A stretch of 62,024 nt of DNA from Gp6-AA40 sp035647075 (GTDB taxonomy: Bacteria > Acidobacteriota > Vicinamibacteria > Vicinamibacterales > UBA2999). Position 1 is the first letter of the stretch. Each line of letters starts with the position of its first letter. Below, one piece after another: positions 8,152 to 15,899 of the stretch. The notes beneath the pieces were generated by a model. It ran no database searches. It had not been told where the DNA came from and worked only from the letters and a program-made list of their open reading frames with translations. The position numbers and the translations under genes were made by a program. The stretch lies in contig DASROF010000213.1 of the NCBI GenBank assembly GCA_035647075.1, positions 1-62,024 on the forward strand. The letters run 5' to 3'.

Positions 8152-9341
8152 CCGACCAGCATCCCCGTCACGTACATCACTGCAAACCCCGCGAGAAGCC
8201 CGGCGAGCACCGGCGTCGACGTAAACGCCCGGCCGCGTTCGGCTTCCTTCCCGACCTGCTTCGCGATCTGACGCGTCACCTGCGCGATCGCGCCGACGCC
8301 GACCGCGAGGAACAGCACCGACCAGATCGGCGAATACACCAGACCGCCAAGCCACGCGCCGGCAATCGTCGGCGCGCCACCAATCAGGCCGAGCTTCATC
8401 AAATCTCCGAGTCCAACTTTTTGCTTCTCCCGTGCCAACGGCGCGACGATCGCAAGCCCTTCCGTGGTGTTGTGCAACGCGAAGCCGATGATCAGCAGCG
8501 CGCCGAGCGTCGCCTCGCCGAGCGAGAACGCCGATCCGATGGCCAGCCCTTCACCGAAGTTGTGCAGCCCGATGCCGACGGCAATCAACAGCGCCAGGAC
8601 CCACCCGCCGCTTGACTTGAGCGACGTCGAAGGGGCACTCCCGCGCCGCTTCTTCAGAACGTCACCGACCCATTCGAGCACCATGTACGCCGCGCCAGCA
8701 GCCAGCACGAACAGGACGCCACCCTGGAACGAACCCGGCAGTGCGTGCGACGCCTCGAATCCTTCTTCGGCGCCGTCGACCAGCAGGAACAGCAGGAGGC
8801 CGATGGTCAGCGCCAGCAGGAAATCCATGCTTCGCGACGACAGCCTCGAGAGAAAGGGGAACCAGAGCAACCCGATCGCCACGGGCAGGACGCCCACATA
8901 CAGGCCAATCAGGGTGAACACCCCCAGAAACTTGGACGTCGCCGTCGGCGTCGCCACCGCTACGGGGATCTCGTGCGCGAATGCCGCACCGGTGGAAGTG
9001 AGAATGCGCACCTGGTGTGCGTCGCCTTCGACCCACGGGTACGGAATCCTCAGGGTCGTCCGTCCGAGGTGGCTGAGGGCCTGACCCTTGTCCGTTGTGA
9101 ACGTCCAGAACGCGTCGTCAACCTGGATCTGCGCGATCGTCAGGTCGTCTGGACCGTCATTCATCACCGTCGCGACAATCGCACCTGGCTCGAGGGTGAC
9201 GCGCTGAAAAGTCAGCCGCTCGACGGGCGGCACATTGACGCCGCGGACGGCGTCCGCCGGCTTCGACCACACGATGGCGGCAATCAGTGCTCCCAGCAGC
9301 ACAAGCGGAAGCAGCGCAGCCGCCAACCCTTTAGGTGTCAC
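8148..9341 (-). CDS. ZIP family divalent metal transporter with extra N-terminal extracytoplasmic domain
   Basis: 397 residues. Residues 1-25 are a membrane segment; about 30-130 form a beta-rich domain (GAIVATVMNDGPDDLTIAQ) outside the usual ZIP fold; the rest is an eight-helix ZIP permease. The metal-site helices are intact: LHNFGEGLAIG and LHNTTEGLAI. ZIP proteins import Zn, Fe or Mn. It overlaps the multicopper oxidase gene by 11 bases and the cupredoxin by 4, and is divergent from a DtxR-type regulator, which points to Mn or Fe rather than Zn. The extra domain may receive metal in the periplasm (inference). Confidence 0.88.
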   Translation of the reverse strand: MTPKGLAAALLPLVLLGALIAAIVWSKPADAVRGVNVPPVERLTFQRVTLEPGAIVATVMNDGPDDLTIAQIQVDDAFWTFTTDKGQALSHLGRTTLRIPYPWVEGDAHQVRILTSTGAAFAHEIPVAVATPTATSKFLGVFTLIGLYVGVLPVAIGLLWFPFLSRLSSRSMDFLLALTIGLLLFLLVDGAEEGFEASHALPGSFQGGVLFVLAAGAAYMVLEWVGDVLKKRRGSAPSTSLKSSGGWVLALLIAVGIGLHNFGEGLAIGSAFSLGEATLGALLIIGFALHNTTEGLAIVAPLAREKQKVGLGDLMKLGLIGGAPTIAGAWLGGLVYSPIWSVLFLAVGVGAIAQVTRQIAKQVGKEAERGRAFTSTPVLAGLLAGFAVMYVTGMLVG

Positions 9342-10356
9342 TTTCCACCGCCCTGAACAACCCCATCCAGCCGAGTTCCGCGAACTCGGTCTGGTGCGCG
9401 TGGAACATGAAGTCGCCGGGATACCGGAACGTGGTTTCGAGAATCGCGCGTTCGCCCTGACACAGCATCAACGTGTCGGTCGTCTCGCCTGGCGTGAGCG
9501 ACGTGCCGGTGCGGAACACGTCGAAGAACATCCCGTGAAGGTGCAGGCTGTTCAGGAGATCGAACTCGGTGACGTTGATCAGATAGATACGGGTGAGCCG
9601 ACCGACCTTCACGCGTATGGGCTCCTGCATGTACGCGTTCGCGATGGTGTTGACGGCGTAGACCTCGTTGTCGGCGTCGAAGTTCGTATCGAACGCGTTC
9701 ATCACCATCACCAGTTCGTCCGCCGGCGGGCGGCCCTGGCGGGGATCGATGATGAAAGCACCGTAGAGGCCCTTGTGAATATGCCGTTTCAGCGGAACGG
9801 TGTGGCAGTGATACAGGTGCAGCCCGAACGGATCCGCATCGAACTCGTAGACGAACGTGGTGCCCGGCTGCACTTCCTGACCGTGGAGCGCGCCGTCCAT
9901 CTCCGGCGCATGCCAGCCATGAAAGTGCATCGTGTGCGGATGTGACCCGGCATTCCTGAACGTGATTTTGACCCGATCACCCTCAGTCGCGCGGATCGTC
10001 GGCCCGGGAACCTGCCCGTTGTAGGTCCATGCAGGAAAGAAGAGTCCCGGGGCGATTTCAATCTCTCGATCGACGGCGTAGATTTCGTACTCCCGAAGCA
10101 TCGTTCCGTCGGGCCGCTTCGTCTCGCGGTAGTACTTCGCCCGCTGCGCCGGGTCGAGGTCCGCGAAGTTCCAGGTCCTGAGATACCGCGTCGGCGACAG
10201 CTGGTCGCTCGTCACTCGTCCGACGAGACCCATCGAGTGGTTGTCGTGAGCCGTCGGATACGACTGGGGCGTCTGCCCACGCAGACGTCCGACTGCCGCG
10301 GCAAGCACGGAGCTCGCGCCCACAGACTGGAGCCATGTCCTTCTGCTCACCGCCAT
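9331..10356 (-). CDS. Two-domain multicopper oxidase, Tat-exported
   Basis: 341 residues, a short two-domain laccase-like enzyme. The Tat-type N-terminus is SRRTWLQ followed by a hydrophobic stretch. Copper ligands: HPHTMHFHGWH and HLYHCHT in the first cupredoxin domain, HLHGMFF and MFHAHQTEF in the second. The second domain lacks an HCHxxxHxxxM type 1 site, so the type 1 copper is probably in domain one (HCH) as in some small laccases. First gene of the metal operon; a TTGACT-N17-TAAATT promoter and a palindrome at the start codon lie directly upstream. Likely oxidises a metal ion (Fe or Mn) before uptake by the ZIP protein; this is inference. Confidence 0.87.
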   Translation of the reverse strand: MAVSRRTWLQSVGASSVLAAAVGRLRGQTPQSYPTAHDNHSMGLVGRVTSDQLSPTRYLRTWNFADLDPAQRAKYYRETKRPDGTMLREYEIYAVDREIEIAPGLFFPAWTYNGQVPGPTIRATEGDRVKITFRNAGSHPHTMHFHGWHAPEMDGALHGQEVQPGTTFVYEFDADPFGLHLYHCHTVPLKRHIHKGLYGAFIIDPRQGRPPADELVMVMNAFDTNFDADNEVYAVNTIANAYMQEPIRVKVGRLTRIYLINVTEFDLLNSLHLHGMFFDVFRTGTSLTPGETTDTLMLCQGERAILETTFRYPGDFMFHAHQTEFAELGWMGLFRAVESDT

Positions 10357-10433
10357 TTTGACTATTCAAAATTTAATCTCTGAGCGTCGCAAAGTCAAGT
10401 TCAGCCCATGCAAAACTCGGATACACTAGTTTT
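10356..10433. promoter_or_regulatory. Divergent promoter and putative DtxR-type operators between oxidase operon and regulator
   Basis: Minus-strand promoter: -35 TTGACT (10398-10393) and -10 TAAATT (10375-10370) with exactly 17 bases between. The palindrome TTTTGA-CTAT-TCAAAA (10356-10371) covers the -10 edge and the start codon of the oxidase, the place for a repressor. A second inverted pair, AAAACT (10412-10417) and AGTTTT (10428-10433), brackets a TACACT -10-like hexamer just upstream of the regulator's ATG at 10438, which would make that mRNA nearly leaderless. Binding by the adjacent DtxR-type protein is inferred. Confidence 0.6.
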
Positions 10434-10437
10434 CAAG

Positions 10438-11949
10438 ATGCTCCCGTCGAGCACGGTTGAGAACTACCTTAAGGCTATTTATTCCGGGGCATCCGGGCTG
10501 AAAGCCCCTCACCGGCTGCTGCCGATGGGCCAGCTCGCGGCCTCCCTTGGCGTCACGCCCGGCACCGCGACGACGATGGTGAAGACGCTCGCCGAGTCGG
10601 GCCTCGTGGAATACGAGCCGTACACGGGGGTGACGCTCACGCCTGCGGGCGAGCGGCTTGCCGCCCTCGTTCTGCGACGTCATCGGCTGATCGAGCTCTT
10701 CCTCGTTCGTTTCATGGGGTACTCCTGGGACGAAGTCCACGACGAAGCCGAGCAGCTCGAGCATGTCGTGAGCGATCGGCTCATCGAGCGGATCGACGAG
10801 ATGCTCGGCCGCCCGGAAGCTGATCCGCATGGCGATCCGATTCCGAATTCCGAGGGACACATCAAGCAGCAGGACGCGCAGAGTCTCCTCACGTGCCCGC
10901 TGCGAACGCCGGTGATTGTGAGCCGCGTCATCGATCAGGACCGGGTGTTCCTGCGGTTCATCGAACAGAACAATCTCAAGCCGGGCGAATCGATTGAAGT
11001 CGAAGAGCGCGACCCAGCGTCGGACAGCGTTCGCGTCCGTGGCAAGGATGACAAGCAGATCACGATCGGTACTCGCGCCGCTTCGAAACTGCTCGTCAAC
11101 GTTGCTCGTCTGCTGATCTTTCTGGCGTTGGGGAGCAGCGCGTTCGCGCAGGAATCCTCGACTCCGCTGGCGTCAGGAAAGCAAGAGGCCGGGCTGAAGC
11201 CGGGCACTACGGGAAGTAACCGACCGTGGGAGATCACCGACAACTCGTTCTTTGTTGAAGAGGCGTTCAACCAGGAATCGGGCGTCGTGCAGAACATCTT
11301 CGGGATTTACGCGCCGGGCGACGGTTCGTGGGTGTCATCGTTCACGCAGGAGTGGCCGATCCGCGTTCACGCGCATCAGTTTTCCTACACGGTGGCCCTG
11401 GCACGCGCCGATAGAACCGCCGGCGTCGGAGACGTGCTGCTCAACTATCGATTCCAGGTCTGGGATGAATCGGCTCGCCGGCCGGCATTTTCACCGCGGG
11501 TTTCACTGGTGCTGCCCACGGGGAACGCCATTCGCGGGCGCGGTAACGGCAGTATGGGCTGGGACGTCAATCTGCCGCTCAGCAAGCAGTTTCGCGACCT
11601 CTACCTTCACTGGAACGCCGGCTTCACCTCCCTGCCTTCAGCAGAGGGAGTGTCGGGGACCTACAACCTGTTCACACCGCGAGTTGCCGCCAGCGGCATC
11701 TGGCGTGTACGGCCGATGTTCAACCTGATGCTGGAGAGTGTGTTCGCGTGGCCGGAGGAGATCACAGGCGCAACAACTGACCGCCACTACGCGACGACGG
11801 TTATTCCCGGTTTCAGAACCGGATGGAATACGGGCGAGGCGCAGACGATCGTGGGCGTCGGCATCCCGGTCTCGTTCTCATCGGGCAGCACGGACACAGG
11901 TGTGTTCGGCTATTTCTCCTACGAGCTCCCGTTCGCGCGGACCAAGTAG
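10438..11949 (+). CDS. DtxR/MntR-type metal-dependent regulator fused in frame to a secreted beta-barrel protein
   Basis: 503 residues from ATG 10438 (an ATG 30 bases upstream lies in the promoter). Residues 1-220 are a complete DtxR-family regulator: winged helix (SLGVTPGTATTMVKTLAESGLV), dimerisation/metal region (RHRLIELFLV, then EAEQLEHVVSD, GRPEADPHGDPIP) and a FeoA-like SH3 domain ending GTRAASKLLV. With no stop or obvious new start, the frame continues into a hydrophobic stretch resembling a signal peptide (VARLLIFLALGSSAFAQ, about 222-238). A barrel-like domain follows with FSPRVSLVLPTGN, as in MetA-type outer-membrane proteins. Either this is a real fusion, or the barrel is made from a non-ATG internal start. 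It is divergent from the multicopper oxidase-ZIP operon. Confidence 0.8.
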   Translation: MLPSSTVENYLKAIYSGASGLKAPHRLLPMGQLAASLGVTPGTATTMVKTLAESGLVEYEPYTGVTLTPAGERLAALVLRRHRLIELFLVRFMGYSWDEVHDEAEQLEHVVSDRLIERIDEMLGRPEADPHGDPIPNSEGHIKQQDAQSLLTCPLRTPVIVSRVIDQDRVFLRFIEQNNLKPGESIEVEERDPASDSVRVRGKDDKQITIGTRAASKLLVNVARLLIFLALGSSAFAQESSTPLASGKQEAGLKPGTTGSNRPWEITDNSFFVEEAFNQESGVVQNIFGIYAPGDGSWVSSFTQEWPIRVHAHQFSYTVALARADRTAGVGDVLLNYRFQVWDESARRPAFSPRVSLVLPTGNAIRGRGNGSMGWDVNLPLSKQFRDLYLHWNAGFTSLPSAEGVSGTYNLFTPRVAASGIWRVRPMFNLMLESVFAWPEEITGATTDRHYATTVIPGFRTGWNTGEAQTIVGVGIPVSFSSGSTDTGVFGYFSYELPFARTK

Positions 11950-12145
11950 CGGTTTCACAGGAGAAACGAAGGAACGGAGGCGAACGGAGATCTGACCGTT
12001 CGATTGGTCGGCGTGCCTAGCGCGCCGACAGCCGCCTTTGGCGGCCAATCGAACGGCCTCGCTTCGTGTCCTTCGTGGCTAAACACTCTGTTGACCTTCG
12101 TTTACTTCGTTCCTCCTGTGACATCCGTTTCCTCCCTAACCTCCG
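11950..12145. repeat. Intergenic region with nested palindromes and low-complexity words
   Basis: No gene here. The core is a 61-base element (11996-12056): outer arms CCGTTCGATTGG and CCAATCGAACGG pair perfectly and enclose two further stems, TCGGCG/CGCCGA (12008-12028) and GCCGCC-TTT-GGCGGC (12031-12045), giving a three-way junction. Outside it, CACAGGAG (11956-11963) and CTCCTGTG (12113-12120) form a wider inverted pair with GAAACGAAGGAACGGAGG-like words. The word GAGCTAACGGAGG at 12138-12152 supplies the stop of the convergent phosphatase gene. Confidence 0.8.
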
Positions 12146-12832
12146 TTAGCTCCCGAACTTCGCAAGCAGCTCCCGCAACTCACCAGCATTAGCAGCAACA
12201 CCGTCGTCAGCGCGCAACTTGTCTTTCGAAACGTGCTGATAACCAAACCCGAACGACACGAGACAGCAGCGCACGCCCGCGCGGATCGCCGTCTGGTGAT
12301 CGATCGCCGAATCCCCGACCATCAACGTCGTGGTGGTCGTCGCGCCGAAATCGCGCATCAGCGCCTGAAGCGCATCCGGCTCCGGCTTCCGGCCAAGCGG
12401 CCCGTCGCCGCCAACCACCTGGTCAAACAGATCCGCGATCCCGAGCCCCTCGAGGATCCGTTCGCTCGGTGCCTTCGGCTTGTTGGTCAACACCGCCACA
12501 TGTCCCAGCGTTCGCGCGAATCGCACGACGTCAACCATGCCGTCGTAGACACGCGTGTGCCGCAGGAGCCGACCGTCATAGATCTGCAGGAATCGCGCGA
12601 GTGCGCGGCCAGGATCCGAAATTCGTGCAGCCTTCAGTGCGCGTCTGATCAGAACGGCCGCACCCTCACCGACCATGCGCCCGATCTCTTCCTCGGACAG
12701 CGCTGTGCCGCCCAGCTCGGTGATCAGTTCGTTGGCGGAATCCGCGAGATCGCGGCGGGAATCGACGATCGTGCCGTCGAGATCGAATGCAATCAGGCGG
12801 TGTAGGTCGCCCACGACGTCGGCGTTTCCCAC
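12146..12832 (-). CDS. gph: HAD-superfamily phosphatase, phosphoglycolate phosphatase type
   Basis: 228 residues, standard length. HAD motifs: DLDGTIVDS (nucleophile Asp in FDLDGT), motif II in AVLTNKP, motif III Lys in GRKPEPDAL, motif IV GDSAID. The helical cap with LLRHTRVYDGM is of the Gph/PGP type, which removes 2-phosphoglycolate made from DNA-damage ends or oxygenase activity; other small phosphate esters are possible. The gene overlaps queD by up to 40 bases, or fewer if the GTG at 12814 is used, so the two are co-transcribed. The stop codon lies in a repeated intergenic word. Confidence 0.8.
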   Translation of the reverse strand: MGNADVVGDLHRLIAFDLDGTIVDSRRDLADSANELITELGGTALSEEEIGRMVGEGAAVLIRRALKAARISDPGRALARFLQIYDGRLLRHTRVYDGMVDVVRFARTLGHVAVLTNKPKAPSERILEGLGIADLFDQVVGGDGPLGRKPEPDALQALMRDFGATTTTTLMVGDSAIDHQTAIRAGVRCCLVSFGFGYQHVSKDKLRADDGVAANAGELRELLAKFGS

Positions 12833-13194
12833 ACCGTGACACGCGCCACGGGAAGCCCGTGCTCACGCGATTTGTCGAAAATGAGCTGCGCAATACGCTC
12901 AGCGGTGGGATTGCTGTCGAGCAGATAGACGGGGTCGCCCATCTTCTGCAGTGCGGCGGCAAGCGGGTCGTCCTTGCGCAGAATCATCTTGTGATCGAGC
13001 TCGCGATCGATCCAACCCTTGACGATCGTCTTGATCTCCCCGAAGTCCGCCACCATGTTGCGCGCGTCGAGCCGCTCGGCGTGGATGTCGATCTCGACGA
13101 CGGCGTTGTGGCCGTGGGGGTATCGACACACGCCGTCGTAATTCATCAGGCGATGGCCGTAGCAGAACTCGATCCGCTTGGTCACGGAGTACAT
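12793..13194 (-). CDS. queD: 6-carboxy-5,6,7,8-tetrahydropterin synthase (QueD family)
   Basis: 133 residues, the usual size for the QueD/PTPS fold. Zinc ligands and active site: His in FCYGHRL, the catalytic Cys in CRYPHGHN and the paired His of HGH. The central MVADFGEIK strand, ELDHKMI and NPTAERIA segments are typical. QueD makes carboxytetrahydropterin in the queuosine/7-deazaguanine pathway. It is divergent from a queC-like gene 23 bases away, which supports the queuosine role over a biopterin role. Confidence 0.9.
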   Translation of the reverse strand: MYSVTKRIEFCYGHRLMNYDGVCRYPHGHNAVVEIDIHAERLDARNMVADFGEIKTIVKGWIDRELDHKMILRKDDPLAAALQKMGDPVYLLDSNPTAERIAQLIFDKSREHGLPVARVTVWETPTSWATYTA

Positions 13195-13217
13195 ACGCCT
13201 GTAATGTTAGTGCGCCA

Positions 13218-13889
13218 ATGGCTATCGAGCCTACCGCCGTCCTGTTCTCCGCCGGACTCGACAGCGCCGTCCTCGCCGCGGCCGAAGCGCGGAACGGCCG
13301 AGTGCACCCGATCTACGTCAGTTGTGGGCTGGCGTGGGAGACGCAGGAACTCGAAGCGGTTGACCGTCTGCTGGCGACGCCGGCGTTCGACGGCGTGAGT
13401 CCGATTGCGCGCCTGACGTTTCCTGCGCGCGATCTCTACCCGGCTACGCACTGGGCACTGACAGGGAACCCGCCGGCCTTCGACACGCCAGACGAAGACG
13501 TCTACCTCGCCGGCCGGAACGTCATGCTCCTCAGCAAAGCCGCCATCCATTGCGCGCGCCAGTCAGTCCATCGGATCGCGCTGGCGACGCTCTCGAACAA
13601 TCCATTTCCCGACGCGACGCCGGAATTCTTTGCAGCGCTCAGCCGCGCACTGTCGCTCGGCCTGAACCACGAGATCGAGGTCGCGACGCCGTTCGCCACG
13701 CTTCACAAGGAGGACGTCGTCAAGCTGGGGGTTGAACTCGGTGTGCCGCTCGAGGTGACGTTGTCGTGCATGAACCCGCGGGCCGGAAAGCACTGTGGGC
13801 TCTGCAGCAAGTGTCGCGAGCGGCGCGACGCGTTTCACGAAGCCGGTGTCGAAGATCGAACACCGTACGCGGTTGCGCCGATTCGGTAA
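13218..13889 (+). CDS. queC: 7-cyano-7-deazaguanine synthase (QueC-like)
   Basis: 223 residues. PP-loop ATPase motif FSAGLDSAVL near residues 10-19 and the C-terminal zinc-binding cysteines C184, C193, C196 and C199 (CMNPRAGKHCGLCSKC) match QueC, which converts carboxy-deazaguanine to preQ0 with ATP and ammonia. The middle of the protein (PARDLYPATHWAL) is diverged from E. coli QueC, so a relative acting on the same pathway is possible. Paired with divergent queD. ATG start; no strong RBS. Confidence 0.82.
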   Translation: MAIEPTAVLFSAGLDSAVLAAAEARNGRVHPIYVSCGLAWETQELEAVDRLLATPAFDGVSPIARLTFPARDLYPATHWALTGNPPAFDTPDEDVYLAGRNVMLLSKAAIHCARQSVHRIALATLSNNPFPDATPEFFAALSRALSLGLNHEIEVATPFATLHKEDVVKLGVELGVPLEVTLSCMNPRAGKHCGLCSKCRERRDAFHEAGVEDRTPYAVAPIR

Positions 13890-13915
13890 ACGCGCGTAGC
13901 GGATAGGACCAGGGG

Positions 13916-14830
13916 CTATCGAGCGACGACGTCAATCGATCCGTCGCCCGTCCGAACGGTCAGCGTCTCGCCGCCCTGACCAATTCGTCCGCGAACGTTA
14001 TGCCGCTCTTCATCTGGCGAGCGGCGCGGCGTCAGCACCTCGACCCCGCTCGTGGTGATGGAGCCGTCGCCAGTGTGCACGTCAACGTCCGCATCGAATT
14101 CATGCGGCACGCGCACCCTGACGCCCCCATCACCGGACGTGATCGTCCACTCGCGCTGCATCGTGCTGCCGGCCAGCGCGTCGATGCCGATGAAGCCGTC
14201 ACCAGTGTGCGCACGCAAGGCATCGAAACGGCCGCTCATCTCCACGGAACCGTCGCCGGTATTGACCGCCACGGTGCCTTGCACCTCGCGCGCCATGACC
14301 GCCCCGTCACCCGTGTTGACCGTGATTTCCCCTTGCACACGCTGGATGCGAATCGAACCGTCTCCGCTTCGCAGTTCGATATGACCGCTGACGTCGCTCG
14401 CATCGATCGATCCGTCGCCCGTCGTCGCGTCAACCGTCAGCTCACGCGGCACCGTGATGATCAGGCGGACGGATGGAGACGTCCATGAGCCGAAGTGGAT
14501 GAAGTCGCGCTGGCGGCGGCGTGGGTTCTTCACCTCGATGAGCACGTTCCCTCCGTGTTCCGACGTTTCCACCACGATCTCTTTCGCGTCCTCGAGCGTC
14601 GATGCGCGCCGCTCGATGTCCACGAGAATCTCGTTCCGCTCCCCGGGACGCAGTTCGATCGACCCGTTGAATGTTTTCACCGTGAGGTTCGGAGCGCCTG
14701 TCAGTGTGAGGCGTTTTTGCTCCCGGGTACTGGCGTAACCGCCGATACCGGAGCCCTGGACGTCGATCCCGCAGCCGGACGAGGCAAGCGCGGCCGTGGC
14801 GAACAGGCAGAGTGCGAACGTTTTGATCAC
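13916..14830 (-). CDS. DUF4097-type beta-repeat lipoprotein
   Basis: 304 residues from a GTG at 14830 that has a GGAG ribosome site 9 bases upstream. Signal peptide ends in lipobox LASSGC. The body is a repeated beta-solenoid: the turn motif TGDGSI/TGDGAV/SGDGSI recurs about eight times with a period near 20 residues, as in DUF4097 (adhesin-like or anti-sigma-associated) proteins. Probably an outer- or inner-membrane lipoprotein facing the periplasm; function unknown. Divergent from a response-regulator gene about 140 bases away. Confidence 0.82.
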   Translation of the reverse strand: MIKTFALCLFATAALASSGCGIDVQGSGIGGYASTREQKRLTLTGAPNLTVKTFNGSIELRPGERNEILVDIERRASTLEDAKEIVVETSEHGGNVLIEVKNPRRRQRDFIHFGSWTSPSVRLIITVPRELTVDATTGDGSIDASDVSGHIELRSGDGSIRIQRVQGEITVNTGDGAVMAREVQGTVAVNTGDGSVEMSGRFDALRAHTGDGFIGIDALAGSTMQREWTITSGDGGVRVRVPHEFDADVDVHTGDGSITTSGVEVLTPRRSPDEERHNVRGRIGQGGETLTVRTGDGSIDVVAR

Positions 14831-14973
14831 TGGGCTCCTCCGGCGGCTTAGACGCACCTCAACAGCGTTCTGTTCAGCCTGGTTTGATTGCGGTAGGCAC
14901 CAAAGATCCGGTCCGAATCCCGTTCGACACATGGGACTATACGGGGCGTCAACAAATCCAGGGATACCCCCAC

Positions 14974-15882
14974 ATGCCGGTGAGAATTCTCATCGTCGAA
15001 GACTATGGGCCGCTCCGCCGTATCACCCGGGCGGAGCTTCAACGACGCGCTGAGTTCGAGACGTTCGAGGCGGTGGATGGGTTGGAAGCGCTGCAGAGAA
15101 TCGAAGCACTGCAGCCGGACTTGATTCTGCTCGACATCAATCTGCCGAACCTGCATGGATTCGAGGTCGCGGCACGCATCGGCGGAATCGCGCCTCACGC
15201 ACGACTGCTCTTCATGAGCCAGGAGTCGTCCCCAGACATCGTCCGACACGCATTGAGTCTGGGCGGCTATGGCTACCTTCACAAGCAGCATCTCGGGACT
15301 GATCTCTTTCCCGCGATCGACGCCGTCCTCGCCGGCCAGCGATTCATCAGCGGCAGTCTGGCGTGTTCTCAACCGACGGATCGGCGGGCTTCCCGTCACG
15401 AGATCCTTTTCTGTTCCGATGACGCGGCGATTGTCGATGGCTTCGCTCGTTTTATCGGTGCCGCCCTGAACGCCGGCGATGGTGCGATCGTCCTGGCGAC
15501 CGAGTCTCACCGGCAGCGGCTTCTTCAGGAGTTGCGCACGCTGGGCGTGGACGTCGATGGCGCCGTCGAGCAGGGAACCTACGTGTCATTCGATGCTGAC
15601 GAAGCGCCCGGCCCGGTCTCATTTCCTGACGTCATCACCGGTATCCGTGAGGCCGCCCGAAGAGCCGGGAAACGACATTCCCGCATCGCGTTTTGCGGGG
15701 AGCGCGCCGGACGCTTATGGGCTGCAGGCAGAACGGCGGAAGCGGCGCAGCTCGAACAACTGTGTCGCGAGCTGGACCACGACGTCGACATTCTGTGCCT
15801 GTATCCGGTGCCGTACACGAAGGACGATCAAGCGCTGGAGCGCATGTGCGCTGAGCACACCGCTGTGTCTGCCAGCGAGTAG
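14974..15882 (+). CDS. Response regulator receiver fused to a MEDS sensory domain
   Basis: 302 residues from ATG 14974. Residues 1-120 are a receiver domain: acidic pair in VEDYG, phosphoryl-acceptor Asp in LILLDINLPN, Ser/Thr-type switch in LLFMSQES, Lys in YLHKQH. Residues about 145-295 match the MEDS (DcmR-type sensory) fold: HEILFCSDDAAIVDGFARFI, GDGAIVLATESHRQRL and GTYVSFDADE. There is no DNA-binding domain, so output must be by protein contact or ligand sensing. The hybrid kinase gene follows after 17 bases. Confidence 0.82.
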   Translation: MPVRILIVEDYGPLRRITRAELQRRAEFETFEAVDGLEALQRIEALQPDLILLDINLPNLHGFEVAARIGGIAPHARLLFMSQESSPDIVRHALSLGGYGYLHKQHLGTDLFPAIDAVLAGQRFISGSLACSQPTDRRASRHEILFCSDDAAIVDGFARFIGAALNAGDGAIVLATESHRQRLLQELRTLGVDVDGAVEQGTYVSFDADEAPGPVSFPDVITGIREAARRAGKRHSRIAFCGERAGRLWAAGRTAEAAQLEQLCRELDHDVDILCLYPVPYTKDDQALERMCAEHTAVSASE

Positions 15883-15899
15883 CGTGGGAGGCGCGTCGT

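Noticed and set aside
10486..10515. GGGGCATCCGGGCTGAAAGCCCC segment in the DtxR gene as another palindrome copy
   Set aside because: It lacks the tail and a regular stem, and the protein around it is normal DtxR sequence.
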